Part shown: positions 7,545-15,113 of the stretch, piece after piece
Position numbering within the stretch: the stretch's first letter is position 1
Layout: the number at the start of each line of letters is the position of its first letter
Assembly (NCBI GenBank): GCA_902491515.1
Contig: CABUIC010000027.1
Coordinates: 1-38,203 of the forward strand
DNA: 38,203 bases
Source of the DNA: an uncultured Porphyromonadaceae bacterium
Lineage (GTDB): Bacteria; Bacteroidota; Bacteroidia; Bacteroidales; Muribaculaceae
Reading direction: 5' to 3'
Program-made: the position numbers and the translations under genes
The notes under the pieces: model-generated
What the model was told of the DNA's origin: nothing
The model's input: only the letters and a program-made list of their open reading frames with translations
Databases searched by the model: none

Positions 7545-7575
7545 TTTGCTATTTCCCGAAATCTTTGTAATTTTG
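7545..7575 (+). promoter_or_regulatory. Promoter of gdhA
   Basis: TTTG (7545-7548), a 19-nt spacer, then TAATTTTG (7568-7575). The predicted start near 7580 gives a leader of about 30 nt before the ATG at 7612. Confidence 0.8.
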
Positions 7576-7611
7576 CAACGCAATTTCCAATAATAGTGCA
7601 TTCTATCCCGG

Positions 7612-8952
7612 ATGAAAACTTCAGAAGTCATCGCCGACCTCAAACGGCGTTTCCCCAACGAGCCCGAGTATCTCCAGGCCGTTGAAGAAGTACTCTCCTC
7701 TATCGAGGACGTCTACAACCAGAACCCGCAGTTCGACCGCTACAACCTCATCGAGCGCCTCTGCATCCCAGACCGAATCTTCGCCTTCCGCGTCTCATGG
7801 GTCGACGACAACGGCAAAGTCCAGAACAACATGGGCTACCGAGTCCAGCACAACAACGCCATCGGCCCCTACAAGGGCGGCATCCGCTTCCACTCCTCCG
7901 TAAACCTCTCCATCCTCAAGTTCCTCGCCTTCGAGCAGACCTTCAAAAACTCCCTCACCACCCTCGCAATGGGCGGCGGCAAAGGCGGCTCCGACTTCTC
8001 CCCCCGAGGCAAGAGCAACATGGAAATCATGCGCTTCTGCCAGGCATTCATCGCCGAGCTCTGGCGCCAGATTGGCCCCGACACCGACGTCCCAGCAGGC
8101 GACATCGGCGTCGGTGCGCGTGAAGTAGGATTCATGTACGGCTACTACAAGAAAATGGCCCGCGAATTCACCGGAACTTTCACCGGCAAAGGCCTCTCCT
8201 TCGGCGGCTCACTCGTCCGCCCCGAAGCAACCGGCTACGGCAACTGCTACTTCCTTGAATCAATGCTCGCCACCCGCGGCCTCGACGTCAGGGACAAGAA
8301 AGTCGCAATCTCCGGCGCCGGCAACGTCGCCACCTACACCGCAAAAAAAATCATGGAACTCGGCGGTAAAGTCGTCTCCATGAGCGACTCCGGTGGCTCC
8401 ATCATAGCTCCCGAAGGCCTCACTCAGGAACAGTTCGACTACATCTTCGAACTCAAGACCTACATGGGCGGACGGATGTACGAAGTCCCCGAGCGCTTCC
8501 CCGAACTCAAGTACTACGAAGGTCAGCGTCCCTGGAAACTCGTCAAGTGCGACATCGCAATGCCCTCAGCCACCCAAAACGAGCTCGACGGCTCCGACGC
8601 CGACGCCCTCCTCGAAGGAGGATGCTTCGCCGTCAGCGAAGGCGCCAACATGCCCTCAACCCCCGAAGCAGTCCACAAATTCATCAAGGCCCGTATCCTC
8701 TACGCCCCCGGCAAGGCCGCTAACGCAGGCGGCGTGGCCACCTCCGGCCTCGAAATGGCCCAGAACTCACAGAAACTCTCCTGGAGCGCCGAAGAAGTCG
8801 ACCGCCGACTCCGCGAAATCATGGCCAACATCCACGCCAAGTGCGTCGAGTACGGCCGCGAAACCCCCGACTACGTTAACTACGTCCGCGGCGCAAACAT
8901 CGCCGGCTTCATGAAAGTCGCCGACGCAATGATGGCCCAGGGCATCCTCTGA
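7612..8952 (+). CDS. gdhA: NADP-type glutamate dehydrogenase, hexameric class I
   Basis: The enzyme reductively aminates 2-oxoglutarate with ammonium and NAD(P)H to give glutamate, the main ammonium-assimilation step in gut Bacteroidales. The 446-residue length is typical of the small hexameric class. The substrate domain carries PYKGGIRFH (86-94) and the catalytic lysine loop MGGGKGGSDFSPRGK (120-134, K124). The PAGDIGVGAREVGFM segment follows, then the Rossmann nucleotide-binding stretch with GAGNVATYTA. NADP preference is inferred from the class rather than shown. It is a single-gene unit with its own promoter and is followed by a very stable 14-bp hairpin. Confidence 0.97.
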   Translation: MKTSEVIADLKRRFPNEPEYLQAVEEVLSSIEDVYNQNPQFDRYNLIERLCIPDRIFAFRVSWVDDNGKVQNNMGYRVQHNNAIGPYKGGIRFHSSVNLSILKFLAFEQTFKNSLTTLAMGGGKGGSDFSPRGKSNMEIMRFCQAFIAELWRQIGPDTDVPAGDIGVGAREVGFMYGYYKKMAREFTGTFTGKGLSFGGSLVRPEATGYGNCYFLESMLATRGLDVRDKKVAISGAGNVATYTAKKIMELGGKVVSMSDSGGSIIAPEGLTQEQFDYIFELKTYMGGRMYEVPERFPELKYYEGQRPWKLVKCDIAMPSATQNELDGSDADALLEGGCFAVSEGANMPSTPEAVHKFIKARILYAPGKAANAGGVATSGLEMAQNSQKLSWSAEEVDRRLREIMANIHAKCVEYGRETPDYVNYVRGANIAGFMKVADAMMAQGIL

Positions 8953-8978
8953 TTCACTTCATAAATACCATCCGTCCC

Positions 8979-9012
8979 CGCGGCCCTGCCTTCCCCAAAA
9001 GGCAGGGCCGCG
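8979..9012 (+). terminator. Strong hairpin after gdhA
   Basis: A perfect 14-bp stem, CGCGGCCCTGCCTT (8979-8992) with its complement (8999-9012), has a 6-nt loop. It starts 27 bp past the gdhA stop. No T tract follows on either side, so it may be a terminator of atypical form or a 3'-end stabilising structure. Its 3' arm leads into repeat copy C. Confidence 0.6.
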
Positions 9013-9056
9013 TCAGCTTCTCCTCTCTCCGGAGGGCAGTTATGTGGAATCCCGGC
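9008..9056. repeat. Dispersed intergenic repeat, copy C (partial)
   Basis: It shares CCGCGTCAG and CTCCGGAGGGCAGTT with the tail of copy A (5559-5590), in the same order, with a few extra bases between. It lacks the GGCGC/GCGCC module of copies A and B. It lies between gdhA and the pheS promoter. Confidence 0.6.
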
Positions 9057-9076
9057 CAAGAAAAAGCCCTCCTCTC

Positions 9077-9107
9077 TTTGTCGGAGTCTAAAAAATTGCT
9101 ACCTTTG
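9077..9107 (+). promoter_or_regulatory. Promoter of pheS-nth
   Basis: TTTG (9077-9080), then 19 nt, then TACCTTTG (9100-9107). The ATG of pheS is at 9140, giving a leader of about 28 nt. No attenuator-type Phe-rich leader peptide is visible. Confidence 0.85.
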
Positions 9108-9139
9108 CACTCCAAACAGCTTATTATCCAATTCCTGCG

Positions 9140-10168
9140 ATGTTAGAGAAAATCAAAGACCTCCGGGCCCGAATCCTCGCCGAGGCGCCCGCCTCCACCG
9201 ACGACGTCGAGACCCTCCGCATAAAATATCTCAGCAAGAAGGGCGAGATCTCCGCCCTCATGAACGACTTCCGCTCCGTACCCCCCGAGCAGAAGCGCGA
9301 AATCGGACAGGCCATCAACGAGCTCAAAACCTTCGCCACCGACCACATCAACGCCCTCCGCGAAAGCCTCGCCGACGCATCCGCCGCCGGTGCCGACCTT
9401 GCCGACCTCACGCGTCCCGCCGCTCCCGCGCCCGCCCTCGGCACACGCCACCCCCTCTCAATCGTCCGCGAGGAAATCATCGGCATCTTCCACCGCCTCG
9501 GCTACACCATCGCCGACGGCCCCGAAATCGAAGACGACTGGCACGTCTTCGAAGCCCTCAACTTCCCCCCCGACCATCCCGCGCGCGACATGCAGGACAC
9601 ATTCTTCATCGAGCGTAATCCCGACGTCCTCCTCCGCACACACACCTCTTCCGTGCAGACACGCGTCATGACCTCCCAGAAGCCACCCATCCGCATCATC
9701 TGCCCCGGGCGCGTCTACCGCAACGAGGCAATCTCCGCACGCGCACACTGCTTCTTCCATCAGCTCGAGGCCCTCTACATCGACAAGAACGTAACATACG
9801 CCGACCTCCGCCAGACCCTCCTCTACCTCGCCCGCGAGCTCTTCGGCGAGAAAACCGACATCCGCCTCCGCCCCAGCTACTTCCCCTTCACCGAGCCCTC
9901 CGCCGAAATGGACATCTCCTGCAACATCTGCGGCGGCAAGGGTTGCGCCTTCTGCAAAGGCACCGGCTGGGTCGAAATCCTCGGTTGCGGAATGGTCGAC
10001 CCCAACGTCCTCGAAGCCTGCGGAATCGACTCTAAAGTATACTCCGGATTCGCACTCGGAATGGGCATCGAGCGCATCACCAACCTCAAGTACCGCGTCT
10101 CCGACCTCCGTCTCTTCTCCGAGAACGACGTCCGCTTCCTCGACGAATTTACCGCCACCCACGCGTGA
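9140..10168 (+). CDS. pheS: Phenylalanine-tRNA ligase alpha subunit
   Basis: PheS is the catalytic subunit of the alpha2-beta2 enzyme that charges tRNA-Phe. The 342-residue protein has the N-terminal coiled-coil arm (about 1-90). The class II core follows with GPEIEDDWHVFEALNFP, the motif 2 region RVYRNEAISARAH, and the motif 3 region GMGIERITNL near 310. A four-cysteine insertion, CNICGGKGCAFC, precedes GWVEILGCGMV; it resembles a zinc-ribbon-like insertion seen in some bacterial PheS proteins. The beta-subunit gene pheT is not adjacent, as is common in this phylum. Its stop overlaps the GTG start of nth. Confidence 0.97.
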   Translation: MLEKIKDLRARILAEAPASTDDVETLRIKYLSKKGEISALMNDFRSVPPEQKREIGQAINELKTFATDHINALRESLADASAAGADLADLTRPAAPAPALGTRHPLSIVREEIIGIFHRLGYTIADGPEIEDDWHVFEALNFPPDHPARDMQDTFFIERNPDVLLRTHTSSVQTRVMTSQKPPIRIICPGRVYRNEAISARAHCFFHQLEALYIDKNVTYADLRQTLLYLARELFGEKTDIRLRPSYFPFTEPSAEMDISCNICGGKGCAFCKGTGWVEILGCGMVDPNVLEACGIDSKVYSGFALGMGIERITNLKYRVSDLRLFSENDVRFLDEFTATHA

Positions 10169-10848
10169 AAAAGGCTGAACGATACGCCGCCGTCCTCCGC
10201 GAGTTCGAGCGCGAGATGCCCGTTGTCGACACCGAGCTGGAGTTCGAGAACCCCTACCAGCTCCTTGTCGCCGTAATCCTTTCGGCTCAGTGTACCGACA
10301 AGCGCGTCAACCAGTACACCCCCGAACTCTTCCGCACCTTCCCTACCCCCGCGAAACTCGCCGAGGCCGAAGTCCCCGAAGTATACGAGTACATCAAGAG
10401 CATCTCCTACCCCAACAACAAGGCCAAAGCCCTCGTCGGCATGGCCCGCAAGCTCGTCAGCGACTTCGGCGGACAGGTACCCGAGTCCATGGAGGACCTC
10501 ACCTCCCTCCCCGGCGTCGGCCGGAAGACAGCCAACGTAATCCGCGCCGTCGTCTACGGCCGCGCCGCAATGGCCGTCGACACCCACGTCTTCCGCGTCG
10601 CCGAGCGCCTCGGCCTCACCACAGGCTCAAAAACGCCCCTCGCCACAGAGAAAGCCCTCATGGCCAACATCCCCGCCGACCTCGTCCCTAAGGCCCACCA
10701 CTGGCTCATCCTCCACGGACGCTACGTCTGCAAGGCCCGAAAGCCCGAATGCGGCTCCTGCTTCCTCGCCCAATGGTGCCGCAAGCACGCCCGCGACGCC
10801 GCCAAAGCCGCCAAAGCCGCCGCCGGGCCGGCGCCCGCCGCGAAATAA
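10165..10848 (+). CDS. nth: Endonuclease III
   Basis: Endonuclease III is a bifunctional DNA glycosylase/AP lyase that removes oxidised pyrimidines in base-excision repair. The 227-residue protein has the helix-hairpin-helix LPGVGRKTANVI containing the catalytic-lysine region, then VDTHVFRVAERLGL with the catalytic aspartate. The [4Fe-4S] cluster loop is C-x6-C-x2-C-x5-C (CKARKPEC through WC). The start is GTG at 10165, sharing 4 bp with the pheS stop (GTGA), which indicates translational coupling. The C-terminal extension is Ala/Lys-rich (AAKAAKAAAGPAPAAK), longer than the E. coli protein, and probably disordered. Confidence 0.96.
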   Translation: MKKAERYAAVLREFEREMPVVDTELEFENPYQLLVAVILSAQCTDKRVNQYTPELFRTFPTPAKLAEAEVPEVYEYIKSISYPNNKAKALVGMARKLVSDFGGQVPESMEDLTSLPGVGRKTANVIRAVVYGRAAMAVDTHVFRVAERLGLTTGSKTPLATEKALMANIPADLVPKAHHWLILHGRYVCKARKPECGSCFLAQWCRKHARDAAKAAKAAAGPAPAAK

Positions 10849-10867
10849 CAAGCATCCCCCTCCTCAA

Positions 10868-11506
10868 ATGGAAGACAACCTGCTGATATTCACCATCGAG
10901 ATACTCGGCACCATAGCCTTCGCCATCTCCGGCATACGCCTCGCCGCAGCCAAGAGCTTCGACTGGTTCGGAGCATACGTCATAGGCCTCGTCACAGCCA
11001 TCGGCGGCGGAACCCTCCGCGACGTACTCCTCGACATCCCCGTCTTCTGGATGCAGTCCGCCATGTACCTCGCCGTCACAGGCCTCTCCCTCGCCACAGT
11101 AATAATCTTCCGCCGCGCCCTCGTAAAAGGAATGCGCACCCTCTTCATCTTCGACGCAATCGGCCTCGCTCTATTCGTCGTCGTAGGCATAGAGAAAACC
11201 CTCGCCGTCCACTACCCCATGTGGGTCGCCGTCGTAATGGGAATCACCACCGGCTCCTTCGGTGGCGTTATCCGCGACATCCTCATCAACGAAGAACCCC
11301 TCTTCTTCCGAAAGGACATCTACGCCACAGCCTGCCTCGCAGGAGGCATCGTATACTGGCTCGCCGGACTCATCCCAGCCATCCCCGCCTGGATTCCCCA
11401 GATTTCATGCGCTGCCACAGTCGTCGGCCTCCGCATCCTCGCCTTCCACTTCGGCTGGTCCCTCCCCATCCTCAAAATCTCCCCCTCCGACCTCCCAGAC
11501 AAATGA
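10868..11506 (+). CDS. TRIC-family cation channel (UPF0126)
   Basis: This 212-residue integral membrane protein has about seven helices arranged as an internal repeat. The two halves carry matching glycine-rich motifs, GLVTAIGGGTLRDVLL and GITTGSFGGVIRDIL. These are the hallmarks of the UPF0126 family, whose members form trimeric K+-permeable channels related to animal TRIC. The physiological role in bacteria is not settled. It lies 19 bp after nth and overlaps the GtrA-like gene by 4 bp (ATGA), so it belongs to a pheS-nth-TRIC-gtrA run on the + strand. There is no separate promoter in the short gap. Confidence 0.92.
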   Translation: MEDNLLIFTIEILGTIAFAISGIRLAAAKSFDWFGAYVIGLVTAIGGGTLRDVLLDIPVFWMQSAMYLAVTGLSLATVIIFRRALVKGMRTLFIFDAIGLALFVVVGIEKTLAVHYPMWVAVVMGITTGSFGGVIRDILINEEPLFFRKDIYATACLAGGIVYWLAGLIPAIPAWIPQISCAATVVGLRILAFHFGWSLPILKISPSDLPDK

Positions 11507-11958
11507 CAGCCCAACCCCAGCCCCACTCCCCCCGCGAGAACAAATACGTCCAGTTCGCCAAATACTGCACCGTCGGCGTCCTCAACACCCTCATCACCCT
11601 CGCCGTCATCTACCTCTGCAAGTCCTTCCTCGACCTCAACCTCTACCTCTCAAACGCCATAGGCTACATCGCCGGACTCGCCAACTCATTCATCTTCAAC
11701 AAAAACTGGGTCTTCCACAGCAAAGGACGCTACCGCCGCGAGGCCGCCGTTTTCATCATGGGCTTCCTCGTCTGCTACGCCATACAGCTCTTCACCGTCT
11801 GGGCCATCACAACCTCATGGGCCGGCACCGACCTCTACCAGCTCACACCCGACATTGCCATCACCCCCTACGGCATCGCCACCCTCCTCGGCAACGTCGC
11901 CTACACCCTCGCCAACTTCATCTACAACCGCACCATAACTTTCCGCCACCGCCGATAA
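11503..11958 (+). CDS. GtrA-family membrane protein
   Basis: The 151-residue protein has four predicted membrane helices and the GtrA signature: an N-terminal KYCTVGVLNTLITLAVIYL helix, the NSFIFNKNWVF motif after helix 2, and a C-terminal NRTITFRHR tail. GtrA-like proteins are linked to flipping or handling of undecaprenyl-phosphate-linked sugars for surface polysaccharide; the substrate here is unknown. The reading frame opens earlier, at 11221, but that part lies over the TRIC gene in another frame. The ATG at 11503 gives the family length and a 4-bp overlap with the TRIC stop. Composition changes sharply just after this gene. Confidence 0.92.
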   Translation: MTAQPQPHSPRENKYVQFAKYCTVGVLNTLITLAVIYLCKSFLDLNLYLSNAIGYIAGLANSFIFNKNWVFHSKGRYRREAAVFIMGFLVCYAIQLFTVWAITTSWAGTDLYQLTPDIAITPYGIATLLGNVAYTLANFIYNRTITFRHRR

Positions 11959-11985
11959 TCGCAAACAACCGTAAATACCAAGAAA

Positions 11986-12825
11986 ATGCCCCGTTTCAAA
12001 GCTATATCCTGGAGAACCGCCGATAAAGGCTCCGCCCTTCGTTTCGGGATGCTTATCCCTTTGGCTTTGATGTTGGCTTCAGTAATTTCATGCTGCTTCT
12101 CCTATTCAAAGGCTCAACAAAACATCGCTGACGACCTTAACGATGCCATGCTTGCTTTAGCCGGTGAGAATAGCCGGCTCTGGACGCGTCCCGACACCGT
12201 AGCGGCCATACGTCAAATGTACGAGACCACCCATAAACCTCTGATATATCAGGCATCCGATCTGGATTTCAGGAACACATCCCTGAAAGACGAGGCTTAC
12301 TTCACCCTCGCATTGGTCGACAAAAAGAATGCATCCCCTAAAATACAGGGAAACAAAATAGCTTCCGATTCCATTTTGCTTGTTCCGGAGCGGGCCGAAG
12401 ACGGACTTGCAATACAGCTGCAGGGGTTTGCCGACTGCTCCATGGCTTCCATATTTTTCGCGTCCGACCGGACATTCCCGGGAATTTTGCTTTCCCTTTC
12501 TATACTTTCAATGGCGGCTATGTTTATCCGGAAAAGGAAAGAGACTGATATGTCCCCGGCGGCACTTCCGGCCCTTCCCGCGTCGCCTTCGCTTGACGGC
12601 ATAAGACTTACCCCAATGCAGCGACAATTCGCCCAGATGCTTCTCGACGCCCCGGATATGAAAGTAGACAAACGGACATTATGCGAGACCCTTTGGGGCA
12701 ATAAAAGCAATGCGGAGGAATCACTATACACCCTTGTGAGGCGCACTAAAGGCGCCCTCACCCAAGAGGGTTGGGAGATAGTCTGTAACAGAGGCGACTC
12801 ATACGAGTTGCGCATAAAGAGCTGA
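11986..12825 (+). CDS. Membrane-anchored protein with C-terminal OmpR-type winged helix
   Basis: This 279-residue protein has a short basic N-terminus, a first membrane helix (about 20-40, FGMLIPLALMLASVIS), and an extracytoplasmic domain of about 120 residues (43-163). A second helix (about 164-181) followed by RKRKE and a Pro/Ala-rich linker leads to a C-terminal winged helix of the OmpR/PhoB DNA-binding type (about 205-279, TPMQRQFAQMLL to NRGDSYEL). The topology implies a sensor domain outside and a DNA-binding domain inside, like ToxR in concept but with the order reversed. It stands directly upstream of two outer-membrane barrel genes, with three GTCAGA repeats in between. I infer a one-component envelope sensor that controls those barrels. 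No histidine kinase or receiver domain is present. Lower G+C than its left neighbours. Confidence 0.75.
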   Translation: MPRFKAISWRTADKGSALRFGMLIPLALMLASVISCCFSYSKAQQNIADDLNDAMLALAGENSRLWTRPDTVAAIRQMYETTHKPLIYQASDLDFRNTSLKDEAYFTLALVDKKNASPKIQGNKIASDSILLVPERAEDGLAIQLQGFADCSMASIFFASDRTFPGILLSLSILSMAAMFIRKRKETDMSPAALPALPASPSLDGIRLTPMQRQFAQMLLDAPDMKVDKRTLCETLWGNKSNAEESLYTLVRRTKGALTQEGWEIVCNRGDSYELRIKS

Positions 12826-12836
12826 CATATAGCATT

Positions 12837-12869
12837 GTCAGAATTTGTCAGATAAAAGTCAGACAAATT
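12837..12869 (+). promoter_or_regulatory. Candidate operator: three in-phase GTCAGA repeats with a dyad
   Basis: GTCAGA occurs at 12837, 12847 and 12858, so the repeats are spaced 10 and 11 bp, one helical turn. Overlapping them is a perfect dyad, AATTTGTC (12842-12849) with GACAAATT (12862-12869). OmpR-family winged helices typically bind direct repeats at this spacing. The only -7-like sequence before the barrel gene is TTGCTTTG (12896-12903), a weak match, which would fit activator dependence. Confidence 0.6.
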
Positions 12870-12921
12870 TCCAGGCCGATTCGAGGCATTTTCACTTGCT
12901 TTGCAGAAAAATTTGCAAAGC

Positions 12922-15003
12922 ATGAAAACTAAAATCCTAATCCCCGTACTTACCGTCTTTTCCTTCTTTGAAATCGGCTATGCGCAGAATCCGGAAGCGA
13001 CCGACAGCCTCACCCGCGAACTTCAGGAGATAGTCGTGACCGCTGAACAGCCGGCGACAAAACTTGTCGGCTCTACCCTCGTTTCAACCATTCCCGGCAC
13101 AAACCTTGCTGACCTCGGAACTGCTCTCGATGTTCTCGCGCAGTTGCCGATGATTAAGGTTGAGGACAACACCGTCAGTGTCATAGGAAAGAGCAATATC
13201 GAAATCTATATCGACGGACGCCCCATGCTCGATGGAAATGAGTTGCAACAGCTCCTTTCCTCCAATCTCAAGAAAGTGGAATTGCTCATGGCCCCCGGAG
13301 CCGCTTACGAAAGCACCACAGGTGCCGTGCTTAAAATCACGACTCGCCGGAATTTCGTACAGGGACTGTCGCTCACCGACCAATTTCAGCTTCAGCGCCG
13401 ACGCAAATGGTCGCTTATGGATTACCTCTCATTAAGTTATAAAGCCGGAAATTGGGAATTCTTTGCCAATGGCACGATAAACCGCAATAACTCACTCGCA
13501 AAAGGCGTAACAACCAATACTCTCCTTTACGATGGCCGCGAAACCACCGTGGGTAGCTCTCAACACAATTCATACCCTGCGACAACAGCCGTTGTCAAGG
13601 CCGGATTCAACTATGCCAATGGCTCCCAATCGTTTGGCGCATATTACCGTTACAATCCCGAGCGCGGCGATTTCAACAACACAGGCTCCGAATGGCTCAA
13701 CGATAATCCTGCCATCAGCCGCGACATCGACAAGCGTATACGGGCACACAGCCACCTCGCTTCTCTCTACTATGAAAACACTTTTGCCGAAAAATATCTT
13801 CTTCACTTTGACGGTGATTTCCGCCGGTCAAACGAGAGCAATTCCGTAGCCACCACCTATCCTGCATCGTCTGATCCAGCAGTGAAATCTACAGATGAAA
13901 GAGCATCGACTCTCTGGGCAGGAAAGTTATATCTGAAGTTTCCTCTCGGAAAAGGTGATTTCACCGTCGGAACACAGGACAGCTATACCCACACTTCGCT
14001 CGATTACCGGATGCTGACCCCTGCTGTCAGCGAATATATCCCCTCCTCACTGACTGATGCGCGGCAGACTTCCGCCGCCTTGTTCGCATCCTGGTCCCGT
14101 ATCTTCGGCAAATTCTCCCTTTCGGCCGGGGCAAGATATGAATATGTCGATTATGACTTCAAGACAGACAGCAAACGCGATGAGGATGTCAGCCGCCGCG
14201 ACCATCTCCTCACTCCCGACCTCTCACTCGGCTATTCCTTCAACGAAGAATCGCAGATAAGTCTCAGTTACAAAATGGCAACCGTCAAGCCCCCATATTC
14301 ACAACTTACCGGTTCGCTCAGTTACACGGGCCTACACGAAATCGAGGGAGGCAATCCGGCTCTCCGTGATGAAAGGATGCACGACATTCAGCTCTTCGGA
14401 ATGTGGAAAGGCTTCATGCTCCAGACTGATTTTACACGTTCTCTCGATACATATGCTTTTGTCAAACAGCTGTACCCAGCCGACAACCTCCGCTTACTTA
14501 TGCACCCTGTAAATATCGACGTTTCAGCGTTAAATCTCTATCTTGTCTGGAGTAAACCGGTGCGCCGATGGACTCCGAATGTCACGGTCGGTATATATCG
14601 GCAGTGGCTGAAGCTTGACAATCACAGATACGACAAACCGATATTCTCTTATTACTTCGACAATACATTCTCCTTGCCTCATGGGTGGACGATTACAGCC
14701 AATATCAGCGGCAGCTCCCGGGGCGACATGCACACCAACCGCTTCGGCGCCTCATGGTTTACCATGGACGCATCGGCCGGCAGAACATTCCTGAACAAAT
14801 CCCTGAGCGTCAAACTGTCTGCCACCGACATATTCAACACCGCCAACAACAATTGGACAATGAACACCTGCGGCGTCTTCGTTGACAAACGCCAGAGCTA
14901 CGACCGCCGGGGAATCTCCCTCAATCTCATCTACACCTTCCACCCCCGCAAGAGCAAATACAAAGGCTCTTCCGCAGCCGAAGAAGAACTGAGACGACTT
15001 TAG
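12922..15003 (+). CDS. TonB-receptor-like outer-membrane beta-barrel protein (OMP_b-brl_3 type) 1
   Basis: The 693-residue protein has a signal peptide ending near YAQ. A TonB-box-like segment, LQEIVVTAE, is followed by a plug domain with IEIYIDGRPML and PGAAYESTTGAVLKITTRR, and then a long barrel of alternating aromatic strands. It ends in the family tail LIYTFHPRKSKYKG. This is the OMP_b-brl_3 type, but without the N-terminal carboxypeptidase-regulatory-like domain usually seen in this group. The ligand is unknown; no SusD partner is present, which argues against a Sus-type glycan receptor. A TTG 21 bp upstream opens the frame, but the ATG at 12922 gives the proper signal peptide. Paralogous to the next gene. 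Confidence 0.88.
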   Translation: MKTKILIPVLTVFSFFEIGYAQNPEATDSLTRELQEIVVTAEQPATKLVGSTLVSTIPGTNLADLGTALDVLAQLPMIKVEDNTVSVIGKSNIEIYIDGRPMLDGNELQQLLSSNLKKVELLMAPGAAYESTTGAVLKITTRRNFVQGLSLTDQFQLQRRRKWSLMDYLSLSYKAGNWEFFANGTINRNNSLAKGVTTNTLLYDGRETTVGSSQHNSYPATTAVVKAGFNYANGSQSFGAYYRYNPERGDFNNTGSEWLNDNPAISRDIDKRIRAHSHLASLYYENTFAEKYLLHFDGDFRRSNESNSVATTYPASSDPAVKSTDERASTLWAGKLYLKFPLGKGDFTVGTQDSYTHTSLDYRMLTPAVSEYIPSSLTDARQTSAALFASWSRIFGKFSLSAGARYEYVDYDFKTDSKRDEDVSRRDHLLTPDLSLGYSFNEESQISLSYKMATVKPPYSQLTGSLSYTGLHEIEGGNPALRDERMHDIQLFGMWKGFMLQTDFTRSLDTYAFVKQLYPADNLRLLMHPVNIDVSALNLYLVWSKPVRRWTPNVTVGIYRQWLKLDNHRYDKPIFSYYFDNTFSLPHGWTITANISGSSRGDMHTNRFGASWFTMDASAGRTFLNKSLSVKLSATDIFNTANNNWTMNTCGVFVDKRQSYDRRGISLNLIYTFHPRKSKYKGSSAAEEELRRL

Positions 15004-15050
15004 ACTCAAAATATCTGAGCGCAACCCACAGCAATATATCTATGAAATCA

Positions 15051-15091
15051 ACATTTGTTAAGCACAATATTGTAACAAACCTCTATCTTTG
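15051..15091 (+). promoter_or_regulatory. Promoter region of barrel gene 2 with shared upstream element
   Basis: TATCTTTG (15084-15091) is a good -7 box, giving a short leader before the ATG at 15114. ACATTTGTTAAG begins at 15051, 33 bp before the box; the same 12-mer begins 33 bp before a -7-like box at 18364. TTTGTTA (15054-15060) and TAACAAA (15073-15079) form a dyad. The distance from TTTG to the box is 26 nt, too long for a standard -33, so an activator site is more likely. Confidence 0.6.
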
Positions 15092-15113
15092 CCGTCATAA
15101 GAAAAACGGTTTC

